Source: Naasia sp. (GTDB lineage: Bacteria; Actinomycetota; Actinomycetes; Actinomycetales; Microbacteriaceae). Taken from it: a stretch of DNA of 64,000 nucleotides. Shown here one piece after another: positions 43,454 through 51,607 of the stretch (position 1 is its first letter; the number at the start of each line of letters is the position of its first letter). Location of the stretch: the NCBI RefSeq assembly GCF_025465545.1, contig NZ_JAODMK010000036.1, positions 44,465 through 108,464 of the forward strand, in the 5' to 3' direction. The notes below the pieces were generated by a model, which did no database searches, had not been told where the DNA came from, and saw only the letters and a list, made by a program, of their open reading frames with translations. The translations under genes were made by a program, and so were the position numbers.

Positions 43454-44646
43454 ATTCGCGTGAGCGAGCGACGGTTGACGAAGGCATCGACCGCCAGGGC
43501 GAGGAGGAGCACTGCACCCTTGACGACCGTCTGAGCGAATGACGAGACATTCATCAGACCCATGCCATTGTCTATGGTGGAAAGGAGCAATGCTCCCGCG
43601 ATCGCGCCGATGACCGTGCCCTTTCCTCCGGAAAGGGACGTGCCGCCGATAACCGCGGCTGCGATCGCTGTCAGCTCGAGATTGATCCCCATGTTAGCCG
43701 GAGCGCTCCCGAGCCTCGCGGTAAGCAGAACTGCTCCCACCCCGTATATGGCCCCCATGAGAACGAACGAGTAGAACGTCAACTTCCGCACGGGGATTCC
43801 TGAGAATCGAGCAGCCTCGCGGTTGGAACCGATGAGGTAGGAGTTCCTCCCGAACCGCGTCTTCTGCATCACGACTGTAAGGACGAGTCCGATCGCAGCC
43901 GCCCAGACGACTGCAGCCGGGACGCCGAGGAATCCTGACGAAATCCAGACAAGGAAGACGAATGGCACAGTGAGCCCGGCTATGCGCCCGATCAACTTGA
44001 CGGTGTCAACGGGGAGCCCGTACTTGCGATCGCCCTGGGCTGACACCACCATCGCGACGAGTGAGACGACGTAGATCACCGTCAGGGCGATCACCGACAG
44101 CCCGGTCGGGGTGAAGGATTCACTCAGGCCGATGAAGTCCTCGCTCACCGGCGCGACGGTCTCTGCGTTGGTCCACAGCCAGCCCACCCCCCTGAACATC
44201 AGGAGGCCGGCAAGGGTGACGACGAAGGATGGAACCGCTAGTTTGACCACCCAAAACCCCTGCCAGGCCCCCAACACGCATCCAGCGGCGATACCCGCGA
44301 TGACCAGCACGTAGATGGGAAGGTCCGAATTGATGTCGAGCTGGGCGACGAACACACCAACGAGGTAAACCGCAGCGCCGATCGACAGGTCGATTTGACC
44401 CATGATCATGAGCACGGACACGCCCGCCGCGAGAACCGCCACCACAGATCCTTGGCGTAGCAGAAGCGAGAGGTTGCGAGGCGTGAAGAAGACGCCACTG
44501 GTACCGATCTGGAAGAGCACCGCCAGCACGATGAACGCGATTCCCAGCGCGATGAACTGCGGGTCGATCGGCAAGGTGCGCAGGCTGAATCCGCGGCGCA
44601 CGGATTCGCCCTCCGTGCGCTCCTGGTCACTGGTCACAATCGCCAT
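43450..44646 (-). CDS. ribose/galactose-type ABC transporter permease
   Basis: This is an inner-membrane permease of the RbsC/MglC/XylH class, 398 residues with about ten spans. Family features include VAVLAAGVSVLMIMGQIDLS with IGAAVYLVGVF, NREAARFSGIPVRKLTFYSF (the ATPase contact loop) and AAAVIGGTSLSGGKGTVIGA. The longer form with ~14 segments and a central hydrophilic loop resembles XylH. AGGAAAGGA precedes the ATG at 44646, which lies 13 bp inside the ATPase gene. With the ATPase and binding protein it makes a complete monosaccharide or polyol importer. Confidence 0.93.
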   Translation of the reverse strand: MAIVTSDQERTEGESVRRGFSLRTLPIDPQFIALGIAFIVLAVLFQIGTSGVFFTPRNLSLLLRQGSVVAVLAAGVSVLMIMGQIDLSIGAAVYLVGVFVAQLDINSDLPIYVLVIAGIAAGCVLGAWQGFWVVKLAVPSFVVTLAGLLMFRGVGWLWTNAETVAPVSEDFIGLSESFTPTGLSVIALTVIYVVSLVAMVVSAQGDRKYGLPVDTVKLIGRIAGLTVPFVFLVWISSGFLGVPAAVVWAAAIGLVLTVVMQKTRFGRNSYLIGSNREAARFSGIPVRKLTFYSFVLMGAIYGVGAVLLTARLGSAPANMGINLELTAIAAAVIGGTSLSGGKGTVIGAIAGALLLSTIDNGMGLMNVSSFAQTVVKGAVLLLALAVDAFVNRRSLTRI

Positions 44647-46223
44647 TGAGTGTCCTTTCCTGTGGCAGCAAGCATTACTTCGTGTCTCGGCGAGTTGGGC
44701 GGAAGCTCCGCGTTGATCCGCCCCTTATACATGACCAGGATTTTGTCCGCTTGGGTGACGATCTCCTCAAGGTCACTCGAGATGAGGAGCACCGCTCGCC
44801 CTTCTTGGGCTTGTTTTCGGATGAGGTCGAATACCTCGAGACGTGCGCCGACATCGAGTCCGATGGTCGGCTCGTCGAGGATCAGGATTCGCGGGTTGGT
44901 CGCGAGCCAACGCGCGAGCAGGACCTTCTGCTGGTTGCCCCCGCTGAGCGTCTCGACCGCGGCCCGCAGGTTGAGCGGCCGGACGCCGAGGTCGCGCGCA
45001 AGTCCCTGGTTGCGACGGTATTCTGCTGCCCGACTGATGATCGTCCCCGGGCTTACCGCCCGGATGCTGGCTGAACTGATGTTCGCGTTGACGCTCTGCC
45101 CTTGCAGGATCCCGGTGCTCTTCCGGTCCTCCGTAAGCATGGCCACGCCCGACGCGAGTGCGTCGGCCGGACCTCTCGCGCGCCATGGGCTGCCGTACAG
45201 TCTCACGTCCCCGCTGACCTCGCCCGCCCATGAGCCGAAGATCGCACGCGCGAGCTCGGTTCGCCCCGCACCAACGAGCCCGAACAGCCCGAGCACCTCC
45301 CCGGCGCGGAGTTGAAGGCTGACGTCCTTCACTCGGAACTTGTCGCGGTTGTCCGGATCGCGGACGCTCAGGTTCGAGAGCGAAAGTACAACTTCTCGCT
45401 CGTTCGCCGGTGCTGGGGTCGTGTGGCGCGTCCGAAGTTTAGCCACATCCGAGCCGATCATTGCGCGAACTATCGCGCGCCGCTTGCCGACCGGACTTTC
45501 GAAGGTCTCGGCAACCCGCCCATCCCGCATCGCCACAACACGATCTGCGATCACCTCGAGTTCGTCGAGGCGATGGGTCACGTGGATCCACGCGACTCCC
45601 TGCTCGCGAAGGCGGCGCACATGCGCGAAGAGTGTCGCCGTCTCGTCATCGGTAAGCGCAGCCGTCGGTTCGTCCAGGATCACGAGGCTGGCCCGCTTGC
45701 TCAACCGTGCAGCCATCATCACGAGGCGTTGCTCGGAAACAGTCAGAGTGCTGAGCGTGGCGAGCGGATCCGCCGTGATGTTGAAGAATCTCAATTGTTC
45801 GATCGTGGCGCGGAAGAGCTCCCGCCGGTTCACGACGCCGCCTCGCGCCGCCAGAGATCCGGCGAACATGTTCTCGGCGATCGTGAGATGAGGTGCCGTT
45901 TGCAATTCCTGCGGAATCATTACGATTCCCGCTGCTTCGGCCTCACGGACATTCTTGAACTTCCTACGGCGGCCGTCGAATTCGATGGTTCCACTGTCGC
46001 TGGCGAGATAGCCGGCCACGATCTTCGACAGGGTGGACTTGCCGGCGCCGTTCTCGCCGACAAGGCCCACCACCTCACCCCTGCGGACCTGAATACTGAC
46101 GTCCCGGAGAACCGGGACGCCTGAATACCGCTTATTGATTCCGGAGACCTCGAGCAGGACTTCTTGCTCGATTTTCTCGTCGGTGCGGTTGCCCTCTTCG
46201 GCGGGGGTGAGATAGTGGACCAT
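44634..46223 (-). CDS. sugar ABC transporter ATPase with two nucleotide-binding domains (RbsA/XylG type)
   Basis: This 529-residue protein carries two fused ATPase domains, as in monosaccharide importers. Domain 1 has Walker A GENGAGKS, TVSEQRLVMMAARLSKRASL and Walker B VILDEPTAALTDDE. Domain 2 has a degenerate Walker A (GLVGAGRTELAR), signature LSGGNQQKVLLARWLA and Walker B ILILDEPTIGLDVG. The degenerate second Walker A and full second signature are normal for this class. The ATG at 46223 follows the binding-protein stop by 37 bp; its 3' end overlaps the permease by 13 bp. Confidence 0.94.
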   Translation of the reverse strand: MVHYLTPAEEGNRTDEKIEQEVLLEVSGINKRYSGVPVLRDVSIQVRRGEVVGLVGENGAGKSTLSKIVAGYLASDSGTIEFDGRRRKFKNVREAEAAGIVMIPQELQTAPHLTIAENMFAGSLAARGGVVNRRELFRATIEQLRFFNITADPLATLSTLTVSEQRLVMMAARLSKRASLVILDEPTAALTDDETATLFAHVRRLREQGVAWIHVTHRLDELEVIADRVVAMRDGRVAETFESPVGKRRAIVRAMIGSDVAKLRTRHTTPAPANEREVVLSLSNLSVRDPDNRDKFRVKDVSLQLRAGEVLGLFGLVGAGRTELARAIFGSWAGEVSGDVRLYGSPWRARGPADALASGVAMLTEDRKSTGILQGQSVNANISSASIRAVSPGTIISRAAEYRRNQGLARDLGVRPLNLRAAVETLSGGNQQKVLLARWLATNPRILILDEPTIGLDVGARLEVFDLIRKQAQEGRAVLLISSDLEEIVTQADKILVMYKGRINAELPPNSPRHEVMLAATGKDTQWRL

Positions 46224-46260
46224 TGCGGCTCCCAGGCAGTTGCTTTTCGAACTGATCGAA

Positions 46261-47355
46261 CTAATCGCAGAGCGTCGGGTTGCCCTTCAGCACTGTCTCC
46301 TTGTCCGCCCAGCCCTCTGGGAACTTCCCATTGAGCCACTCGCAGAGGTTGTCCTGGGTGATCGCCACCGGTGACACGAGGGCCGTGGGTACAGCGCCAT
46401 TGCCGAAATCTTCCGTCGATTGCGACTTCGGCTTCTCGCCAGCGGCAAGGGCGTGAGCCGCATCCGCCGCAAGGACCCCCTGCTCATCGAGCGGCGTCCA
46501 TATCGTCACGCTCTGGCGCCCGTCGGCGATCAGCGCGAGCGCAGACTCGTCGGCGTCCAGTCCAGAAAGGAAGACCTTCCCGGTCAGATGGCGACCTGCG
46601 ATTGCTTGGGCGACGCCCGATGCCATCCCATCGTTGAGGACGAGGAAAGCTGCTACGTCGTCATTCTGAGCGGAGAGGACATTTTCGGCGTTCGCCTGGG
46701 CAGCAGCGATATCGAACCCCGGGATGAACTGGTCCGAGACAACCTTGATCTTCGCATTGCCCTTGAGCCCCAGGTCCCACTGACCGCTGATGATCTTCAC
46801 GACGCCAGTGCCGGCGTCTCCCCGCAGGAAGGCGTAATTGCCCTCGGGGGCTGCCGCCACGGCGGCTTCCATCTGCAGCTTGCCCGCAAGCGGGTTATCG
46901 CGCTGGACGAAGAAGTCGATCGGGGCATCCTTGACCCCGATGTCGTAGGCGATCACCGGGATCTGGGCCTGATTGGCCGACTTCACGGCCTGCGCGGCAG
47001 CCGCGTCATCGACGGGAGTGATGATCAGCGCATCGATACCCTTGGTGATCAGATTCTCGATACCGGCGTTCTGCGTTACCTGGTCGTCGTTGGAATACTC
47101 GATGAGGACAGTGTCGCCGAGCGCTTCGAGCCGCGCCTTCATTGCCGCAACATCGAATTCCCAACGGCGCTGAGTCTGGTTCTTGACGGAAATTCCGATC
47201 ACGAAACTTTCGCCATCGGGGGCACCACCCCCGGAGGCCGCGTCGCCGTTGTCGCCTGTGGCGCAGGCGGCAAGCCCCGTCATGAGCATACCCGTCGTCA
47301 CGGCCATCACCCCGGCGCGCATCATGCGGCTAGATGTGCTGTGTCTTTTCTCCAA
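46261..47355 (-). CDS. sugar ABC transporter substrate-binding lipoprotein
   Basis: This is the solute receptor of the ribose-type importer (periplasmic-binding-protein class I fold). I start it at TTG 47355 because GGAGG lies exactly 6 bp upstream, giving 364 residues; downstream ATGs near 47322 would lack this site. The signal peptide ends with LMTGLAACATGD, lipidated at Cys. Mature-domain features are FVIGISVKNQTQRRWEFDVA, GIDALIITPVDDAAAAQAVK and FLVLNDGMASGVAQAIAGRH. Substrate is probably a monosaccharide, polyol or small glycoside. It is the first gene of the five-gene operon that ends with the mycofactocin-type SDR. Confidence 0.9.
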   Translation of the reverse strand: MEKRHSTSSRMMRAGVMAVTTGMLMTGLAACATGDNGDAASGGGAPDGESFVIGISVKNQTQRRWEFDVAAMKARLEALGDTVLIEYSNDDQVTQNAGIENLITKGIDALIITPVDDAAAAQAVKSANQAQIPVIAYDIGVKDAPIDFFVQRDNPLAGKLQMEAAVAAAPEGNYAFLRGDAGTGVVKIISGQWDLGLKGNAKIKVVSDQFIPGFDIAAAQANAENVLSAQNDDVAAFLVLNDGMASGVAQAIAGRHLTGKVFLSGLDADESALALIADGRQSVTIWTPLDEQGVLAADAAHALAAGEKPKSQSTEDFGNGAVPTALVSPVAITQDNLCEWLNGKFPEGWADKETVLKGNPTLCD

Positions 47356-47725
47356 TGAAAACCTCCAACAATCAAAAAAGGTGCGGCCCTGCGCTCCGGG
47401 CGGCCAGCGACACGGGCAGGGACGGTCGTACAACTGCGGCCGATTCGCACCATATAGTTCGCTGGTTCACGACAAAAGGGCCCGAATTATGTTGATCTCG
47501 ACACATGTCAGGCGCCGCAGCGCCAGGGTGAACCCGGCGTTCGCTGGCGTCCGGTTCACCCGGTCATGGACGCACGAACCACGCCGCACCCCCTCGACGG
47601 GGACTTCCCGGCGGAGCGATTCCCGCGGCGGGCAACCAGGCGAGGCGCCCGGCGCGAGCGGCAGGGCCGACAACCGGATCCGCGCTCACGCTGCGGTCGC
47701 CCGCTTCCGCACGATGAGGTCACAG
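47356..47725. promoter_or_regulatory. intergenic region upstream of the importer operon
   Basis: These 370 bp separate the binding-protein start from the 3' end of mftG (both minus strand). CACGAC (47468-47473) and GCCCGAATTATGTT (47480-47493) closely match the elements before the ROK gene, with 12 of 14 identical bases in the second block. TATAT-containing sequence near 47453 may be part of the minus-strand promoter. The remainder toward mftG (47500-47725) shows no convincing gene or repeat. Confidence 0.5.
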
Positions 47726-49228
47726 CTAGTCGCCCCGCGCGATGAAATCGGCGACGCGCTCGCCGATCAGCACTGCGGTCGCAGCGGGTCCCCGCATGGG
47801 GACCGTCGGCAGGATCGAGAGGTCCGCCACCCGCAGCCCGCGCAGCCCTTCCACGCGACCGAACTGGTCGACGACGCTCCCCATCGGTGCGGTGCCGCTC
47901 AAGTGCTGGGCGGTGCCGAGATGGTCGGCGATCCACCTGTCGAGCGCCGCGTCGTCCGGGCGCGTAGGCAAGTCGACGAATCCCGCGAAGATCGCAGCGA
48001 AGGCATCCGTGCAGAGCACGGTAGCGGCGGCGCGAACGCCTTCGCGCATCGCTGCGCGGTCCTCCTTGTCGGCGAGGTAGTTGAAATTGATCGTCGGGGC
48101 CACGCCGGGGTCAGCAGATTCGAGCCGAACCGTCCCGCGCGAGCGGTTCGCCTGCAGCGAAACGAGCACGTCGAGCGGGCCGGCGACATCCTCACCGCGC
48201 AGGAGATAGGCAACAGGCTTGAGCAGGGGAAGCAGCTCTACATCGCCCGCCACGGCAGAACCGCTCGAGGTGAAGTGCAGCACGCTGGCCATCGCGGGCC
48301 CGTCCCGTAACTGAGCGGCCGCACCCTTGGGATGCCAGGCAAGGGACACTTGCGGATGGTCGCTGAACCCCACGCCCACCGGGAGGTCGGCGGCTACATC
48401 AATCCCGATCCGGGCGAGGTCAGCGGCTGGCCCGACCCCCGAGAGGAGCAGGGTGTGCGAGGTCGCGACCGCCCCTGCGCAGAGCACGATGTGCTCGCCC
48501 TCGAGAACCGCGCCGCCGGGCGCGACGGCTACACCAACCGCGCGGCCCGAGTCGAAGATCACGCGCTCGACGACGGTCGATCCGAGAATTCTGAGATTCG
48601 GTCGATTCCACGCGGGCGCCAGGTAGGCGAGCCCGGCGTTCCACAGCACCCCGTCACGCACGTTCATCGGCAGCGGACCGTACCCCGGAGCGCCCCAGTC
48701 GTTCTTGTCCGGCTCGCACGCGTAGCCGAGCTGTTGCGCCGCCGCCGCGAACGCGGCAGTGACAGGATGCCCCTGCGCTGGCCGTGCGACCGGCATAGGG
48801 CCCGCGCCGCCGTGCACAGCGGCTGAGCCATAGTCGGCGTCGCTCTCGAGCTCTCGCAGGAACGGAAGGCTCCTCTCAAGCGTCCATTCCCGCCGCCCGG
48901 CGGCTGACCAACCGGCGAAATCGTCCTCCCGCGCACGAACGAAGTAGCCTCCGTTCGTCGCGGTCGATCCACCCAGCACGCGCCCACGCGGCAAGACGTA
49001 ATCGGTTCGAGCATTGAGCCTCGCGAAGTACCCCCAGTGGTTCCGATGCCCGGGATCGGCCCCCCGCATGGACCCCGCATCGAGCAGCTCCGCAGCGTAT
49101 CCGGAAGGCGTCTCGGGCACCGGCCCCGCTTCGACAAGCAGAACAGACCTCCTGGGGTCTTCGCTCAGGCGTGCGGCGAGCGTGGCCCCGGCTCCCCCAC
49201 CGCCGACAACGATAACGTCGCTTCTCAA
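47726..49228 (-). CDS. mftG: mycofactocin-associated GMC oxidoreductase MftG
   Basis: MftG is the flavoprotein that re-oxidises reduced mycofactocin (mycofactocinol) and feeds electrons toward the respiratory chain. From TTG at 49228 it has 500 residues. FAD-binding VVGGGGAGATLAARLSED lies at the N-terminus, LPRGRVLGGSTATNGGYF is the GMC signature region, IVLCAGAVATSHTLLLSGVG is the second signature, and the C-terminus shows HLSGTAPMG and VPMRGPAATAVLIGERVADF. The TTG overlaps the mftR stop (TTGA), which argues for coupled translation and rules out the longer upstream frame. It lacks the Cys cluster of the other GMC protein in the island. Confidence 0.9.
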   Translation of the reverse strand: MRSDVIVVGGGGAGATLAARLSEDPRRSVLLVEAGPVPETPSGYAAELLDAGSMRGADPGHRNHWGYFARLNARTDYVLPRGRVLGGSTATNGGYFVRAREDDFAGWSAAGRREWTLERSLPFLRELESDADYGSAAVHGGAGPMPVARPAQGHPVTAAFAAAAQQLGYACEPDKNDWGAPGYGPLPMNVRDGVLWNAGLAYLAPAWNRPNLRILGSTVVERVIFDSGRAVGVAVAPGGAVLEGEHIVLCAGAVATSHTLLLSGVGPAADLARIGIDVAADLPVGVGFSDHPQVSLAWHPKGAAAQLRDGPAMASVLHFTSSGSAVAGDVELLPLLKPVAYLLRGEDVAGPLDVLVSLQANRSRGTVRLESADPGVAPTINFNYLADKEDRAAMREGVRAAATVLCTDAFAAIFAGFVDLPTRPDDAALDRWIADHLGTAQHLSGTAPMGSVVDQFGRVEGLRGLRVADLSILPTVPMRGPAATAVLIGERVADFIARGD

Positions 49229-49845
49229 GCCGGGTACCGCGACCCGAACGAGGTGCTGAGCATTGCGTATGCAGTGTCGAGCAACTCGATGAGGTCCGAG
49301 TTCTCGTCGGCGAGCCACTGCTCGTACGCCGAGAGCGAGACGCCAAGGAGCGCCCACGCCATAGCTTGTGGTTCGAGGCTGCTGGCAGGCACCCCGAGCC
49401 GTCGCCCCACGAACTCCGCGACGACCTGTCGCCAGGCGGCGTAGCGCAGGGTCGAGTGCGCGACGAGGCTCGGCACTGTCAGGAGGAGGCGCATCCGGCG
49501 ACGGTGGTACGGCACCTCAGCGGTGGGGAAGCGGTTGAACCTGATGACTGCCGCATGCAGTGCCTCGACTAGGGGCACGGTCTCTGGCAGATCGTTGAGG
49601 AATTCGCGCATGGCGGCGAGCAAGCTGTCGAAGTCGCCCCAGGGCAAGTCGTTCTTCGAGGAGAAGTAGCGGAAGAACGTGCGTCGGCTGATGCCGGCGG
49701 CCGCGGCGATGTCGCCGACCGTTGTCTCCTCGAATCCCCGCTCAACGAAGAGTTCGAGTGCGATGTGACTCAGTTCGGCGGGCGAGGTGGACGGCTGCCT
49801 GCCGAGCCGCCCACGGACGGCCTCGCTGCCAGACGACACGCTCAT
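49225..49845 (-). CDS. mftR: TetR-family regulator MftR
   Basis: This is a 206-residue TetR-type repressor. The N-terminal HTH is typical (ALELFVERGFEETTVGDIAA, then AGISRRTFFRYFSSKNDL), and the C-terminal domain is helical and variable. In mycobacteria MftR, encoded next to mftA, represses the mft genes and responds to long-chain acyl-CoA; the same ligand is not assured here. It is divergent from mftA across 82 bp, and its stop overlaps mftG, so one minus-strand transcript makes regulator and MftG. The ATG at 49845 is chosen; the longer frame upstream runs into mftA. Confidence 0.88.
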   Translation of the reverse strand: MSVSSGSEAVRGRLGRQPSTSPAELSHIALELFVERGFEETTVGDIAAAAGISRRTFFRYFSSKNDLPWGDFDSLLAAMREFLNDLPETVPLVEALHAAVIRFNRFPTAEVPYHRRRMRLLLTVPSLVAHSTLRYAAWRQVVAEFVGRRLGVPASSLEPQAMAWALLGVSLSAYEQWLADENSDLIELLDTAYAMLSTSFGSRYPA

Positions 49846-49864
49846 CGAATCCGCAATTCCTATT

Positions 49865-49879
49865 TGGCACTCGGTGTCA
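49865..49879. promoter_or_regulatory. candidate MftR operator
   Basis: TGGCAC-TCG-GTGTCA is an inverted repeat with one mismatch in the 82-bp gap between mftR and mftA. It is 20 bp from the mftR start and 49 bp from mftA. Its position suits a repressor that controls both directions. Only symmetry and position support this. Confidence 0.4.
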
Positions 49880-49927
49880 TTAGTATCAACCCAATCGTCC
49901 GAGTCGTCGCATCCTAAGGAGCATCCC

Positions 49928-50038
49928 ATGACCTCAGCCCCGCAGGCGATCCCTGCCGCCGACGAGCCCGCCGCTCTGGCTGGAGCAGATCTTCTTGTGG
50001 AGGAGATCTCGATCGACGGAATGTGTGGGGTCTACTAG
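49928..50038 (+). CDS. mftA: mycofactocin precursor peptide MftA
   Basis: This is a 36-residue ribosomal precursor. The C-terminus ISIDGMCGVY carries the invariant IDGMCGVY core; the last Val-Tyr pair is the substrate for MftC, which decarboxylates Tyr and joins the side chains, and is later released by MftE. The leader is Ala/Pro-rich and acidic (ADLLVEEISID), to be recognised by MftB. AAGGAG lies 7 bp before the ATG at 49928, and TAG ends the gene 3 bp before mftB. The core is unchanged from the canonical one, so the expected product is normal mycofactocin. Confidence 0.95.
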   Translation: MTSAPQAIPAADEPAALAGADLLVEEISIDGMCGVY

Positions 50039-50041
50039 CGC

Positions 50042-50308
50042 ATGGATATCGAGCGCGCCTGGGACGTGCACCCGCAGGTCTCGTTGCGGCCCGAGCCGTT
50101 CGGAGCAATGCTCTACCACTTCGGTACGCGCAAGCTCTCCTTCTTGAAAGACCGCACGCTTCTGTCCATCGTCGAGACGCTAGCGGTGTCGCCGTCGGTG
50201 CACGCGGCGTGCAAGACGGTCGGGGTGAGCGACGAAGACCTCCCCCGATTCACGGCAGCTCTGGAGATTCTTGAGCGCTCGGCAATGCTGATCGAAAGGG
50301 CATCATGA
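50042..50308 (+). CDS. mftB: mycofactocin peptide chaperone MftB
   Basis: MftB is a small RRE (PqqD-like) protein that binds the MftA leader and presents it to MftC. The 88-residue length is standard. Characteristic segments are VHPQVSLRPEPFGAMLYHFG, TRKLSFLKDRTLLSIVETLA and the C-terminal helix LPRFTAALEILERSAML. It begins 3 bp after mftA and overlaps mftC by ATGA, so the three genes are coupled. Confidence 0.93.
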   Translation: MDIERAWDVHPQVSLRPEPFGAMLYHFGTRKLSFLKDRTLLSIVETLAVSPSVHAACKTVGVSDEDLPRFTAALEILERSAMLIERAS

Positions 50309-51594
50309 CGCTGCTCGAAGCGAAACCTCTGGCTCCCGCGCAGCCACCATCGCCCGGCCGACTCGTCGACCTCTTCGAGTACGGGCTGGATGCCCCCATC
50401 TGCCTCACCTGGGAGCTCACCTACGCGTGCAACCTGTCCTGCGTGCACTGCCTCTCGAGTTCCGGGCGGCGGGATCCGCGCGAACTGAGTACGGACGAGT
50501 GCAAGGCCGTCATCGATGAGCTCGAGCGCATGCAGGTCTTCTACGTCAACATCGGCGGCGGCGAGCCGACCGTCCGGCCGGACTTCTGGGAGCTCGTCGA
50601 CTACGCGACCGCCCACAAGGTCGGCGTGAAATTCTCCACCAACGGCATCAAGATCACCCCGGAGGTCGCCCGGCGGCTCGCGGCGAGCGACTACGTCGAC
50701 GTGCAGATCTCGCTCGACGGAGCCACCGCAGAGGTCAACGACCATGTCCGCGGTCCAGGGTCTTACGCGACGGCGATGCGCGCGATGCAGAACTTGGCGG
50801 ATGCCGGCTTCACCGGGTTCAAGATCTCCGTCGTCTGCACCCGTCAGAACATTCCGCAGCTCGACGACTTCAAGGCAATCGCCGATCGGCTCAATGCACA
50901 ATTGCGCCTCACTCGTCTGCGCCCCTCGGGCAGGGGCGCAGATGTATGGGACGAACTGCACCCGACCGCAGCCCAGCAGCGCGAGCTCTACGACTGGCTT
51001 GTCGCCAATGGCGACAACGTCCTCACCGGGGACTCGTTCTTCCACCTCTCCGCATATGGTGCGGCACTGCCCGGCCTCAACCTCTGCGGCGCAGGACGGG
51101 TTGTGTGCCTCATCGATCCGATCGGAGACGTCTACGCGTGCCCGTTCGCCATCCATGAGGAGTTCCTCGCCGGCAACGTCCGCTCAGAAGGCGGCTTCAA
51201 GAAGGTGTGGCGCGACTCGGAGCTCTTCACCCGCCTGCGCAAGCCGCAAAGTGGCGGAGCGTGCTCGTCGTGCCCGTTCTTCAGCACCTGCAAGGGCGGC
51301 TGCATGGCGGCCAAGTTCTTCACCGGCCTCCCGCTCGACGGTCCGGACCCCGAGTGCGTGCGCGGGTTCGGCGAGGAGCTCCTGAGCCAGCGGGACGCAG
51401 CGTCCTCGATTCCCAAGCCGGATGGCGACCACTCGCACCGCACCGAGCGCGCGCAGCGCAAATCCACAGGACCCATCGCACTGACCCTGTCGGTACGAGG
51501 CGTTGAGCGCCCGCCGGTGAGCGCGTGTGCCGAAGACCCACTCGCGGGGTTCAGCCCCGCCGGCCCCACCCACGGAGCGAACTGCTCTTGCTGA
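50305..51594 (+). CDS. mftC: mycofactocin radical SAM maturase MftC
   Basis: MftC is a radical SAM/SPASM enzyme that oxidatively decarboxylates the MftA C-terminal Tyr and forms the Val-Tyr carbon-carbon bond. It has 429 residues, with CNLSCVHC (Cys42, 46, 49) for the SAM-binding 4Fe-4S cluster, YVNIGGGEPTVRPDFWEL and, in the C-terminal SPASM domain, CGAGRVVCLIDPIGDVYACP, then CSSCPFFSTCKGGC and PDPEC for auxiliary clusters. The last ~50 residues are a low-conservation tail ending in GANCSC. The length is slightly above that of mycobacterial MftC. Its ATG overlaps the mftB stop. Confidence 0.95.
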   Translation: MTLLEAKPLAPAQPPSPGRLVDLFEYGLDAPICLTWELTYACNLSCVHCLSSSGRRDPRELSTDECKAVIDELERMQVFYVNIGGGEPTVRPDFWELVDYATAHKVGVKFSTNGIKITPEVARRLAASDYVDVQISLDGATAEVNDHVRGPGSYATAMRAMQNLADAGFTGFKISVVCTRQNIPQLDDFKAIADRLNAQLRLTRLRPSGRGADVWDELHPTAAQQRELYDWLVANGDNVLTGDSFFHLSAYGAALPGLNLCGAGRVVCLIDPIGDVYACPFAIHEEFLAGNVRSEGGFKKVWRDSELFTRLRKPQSGGACSSCPFFSTCKGGCMAAKFFTGLPLDGPDPECVRGFGEELLSQRDAASSIPKPDGDHSHRTERAQRKSTGPIALTLSVRGVERPPVSACAEDPLAGFSPAGPTHGANCSC

Positions 51595-51607
51595 AAGGAA
51601 ACAGCCC

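Noticed and set aside
47467..47673. 68-codon minus-strand frame in the gap upstream of the importer operon
   Set aside because: No ribosome binding site or conserved feature, and it overlaps the likely regulatory element at 47468-47493.
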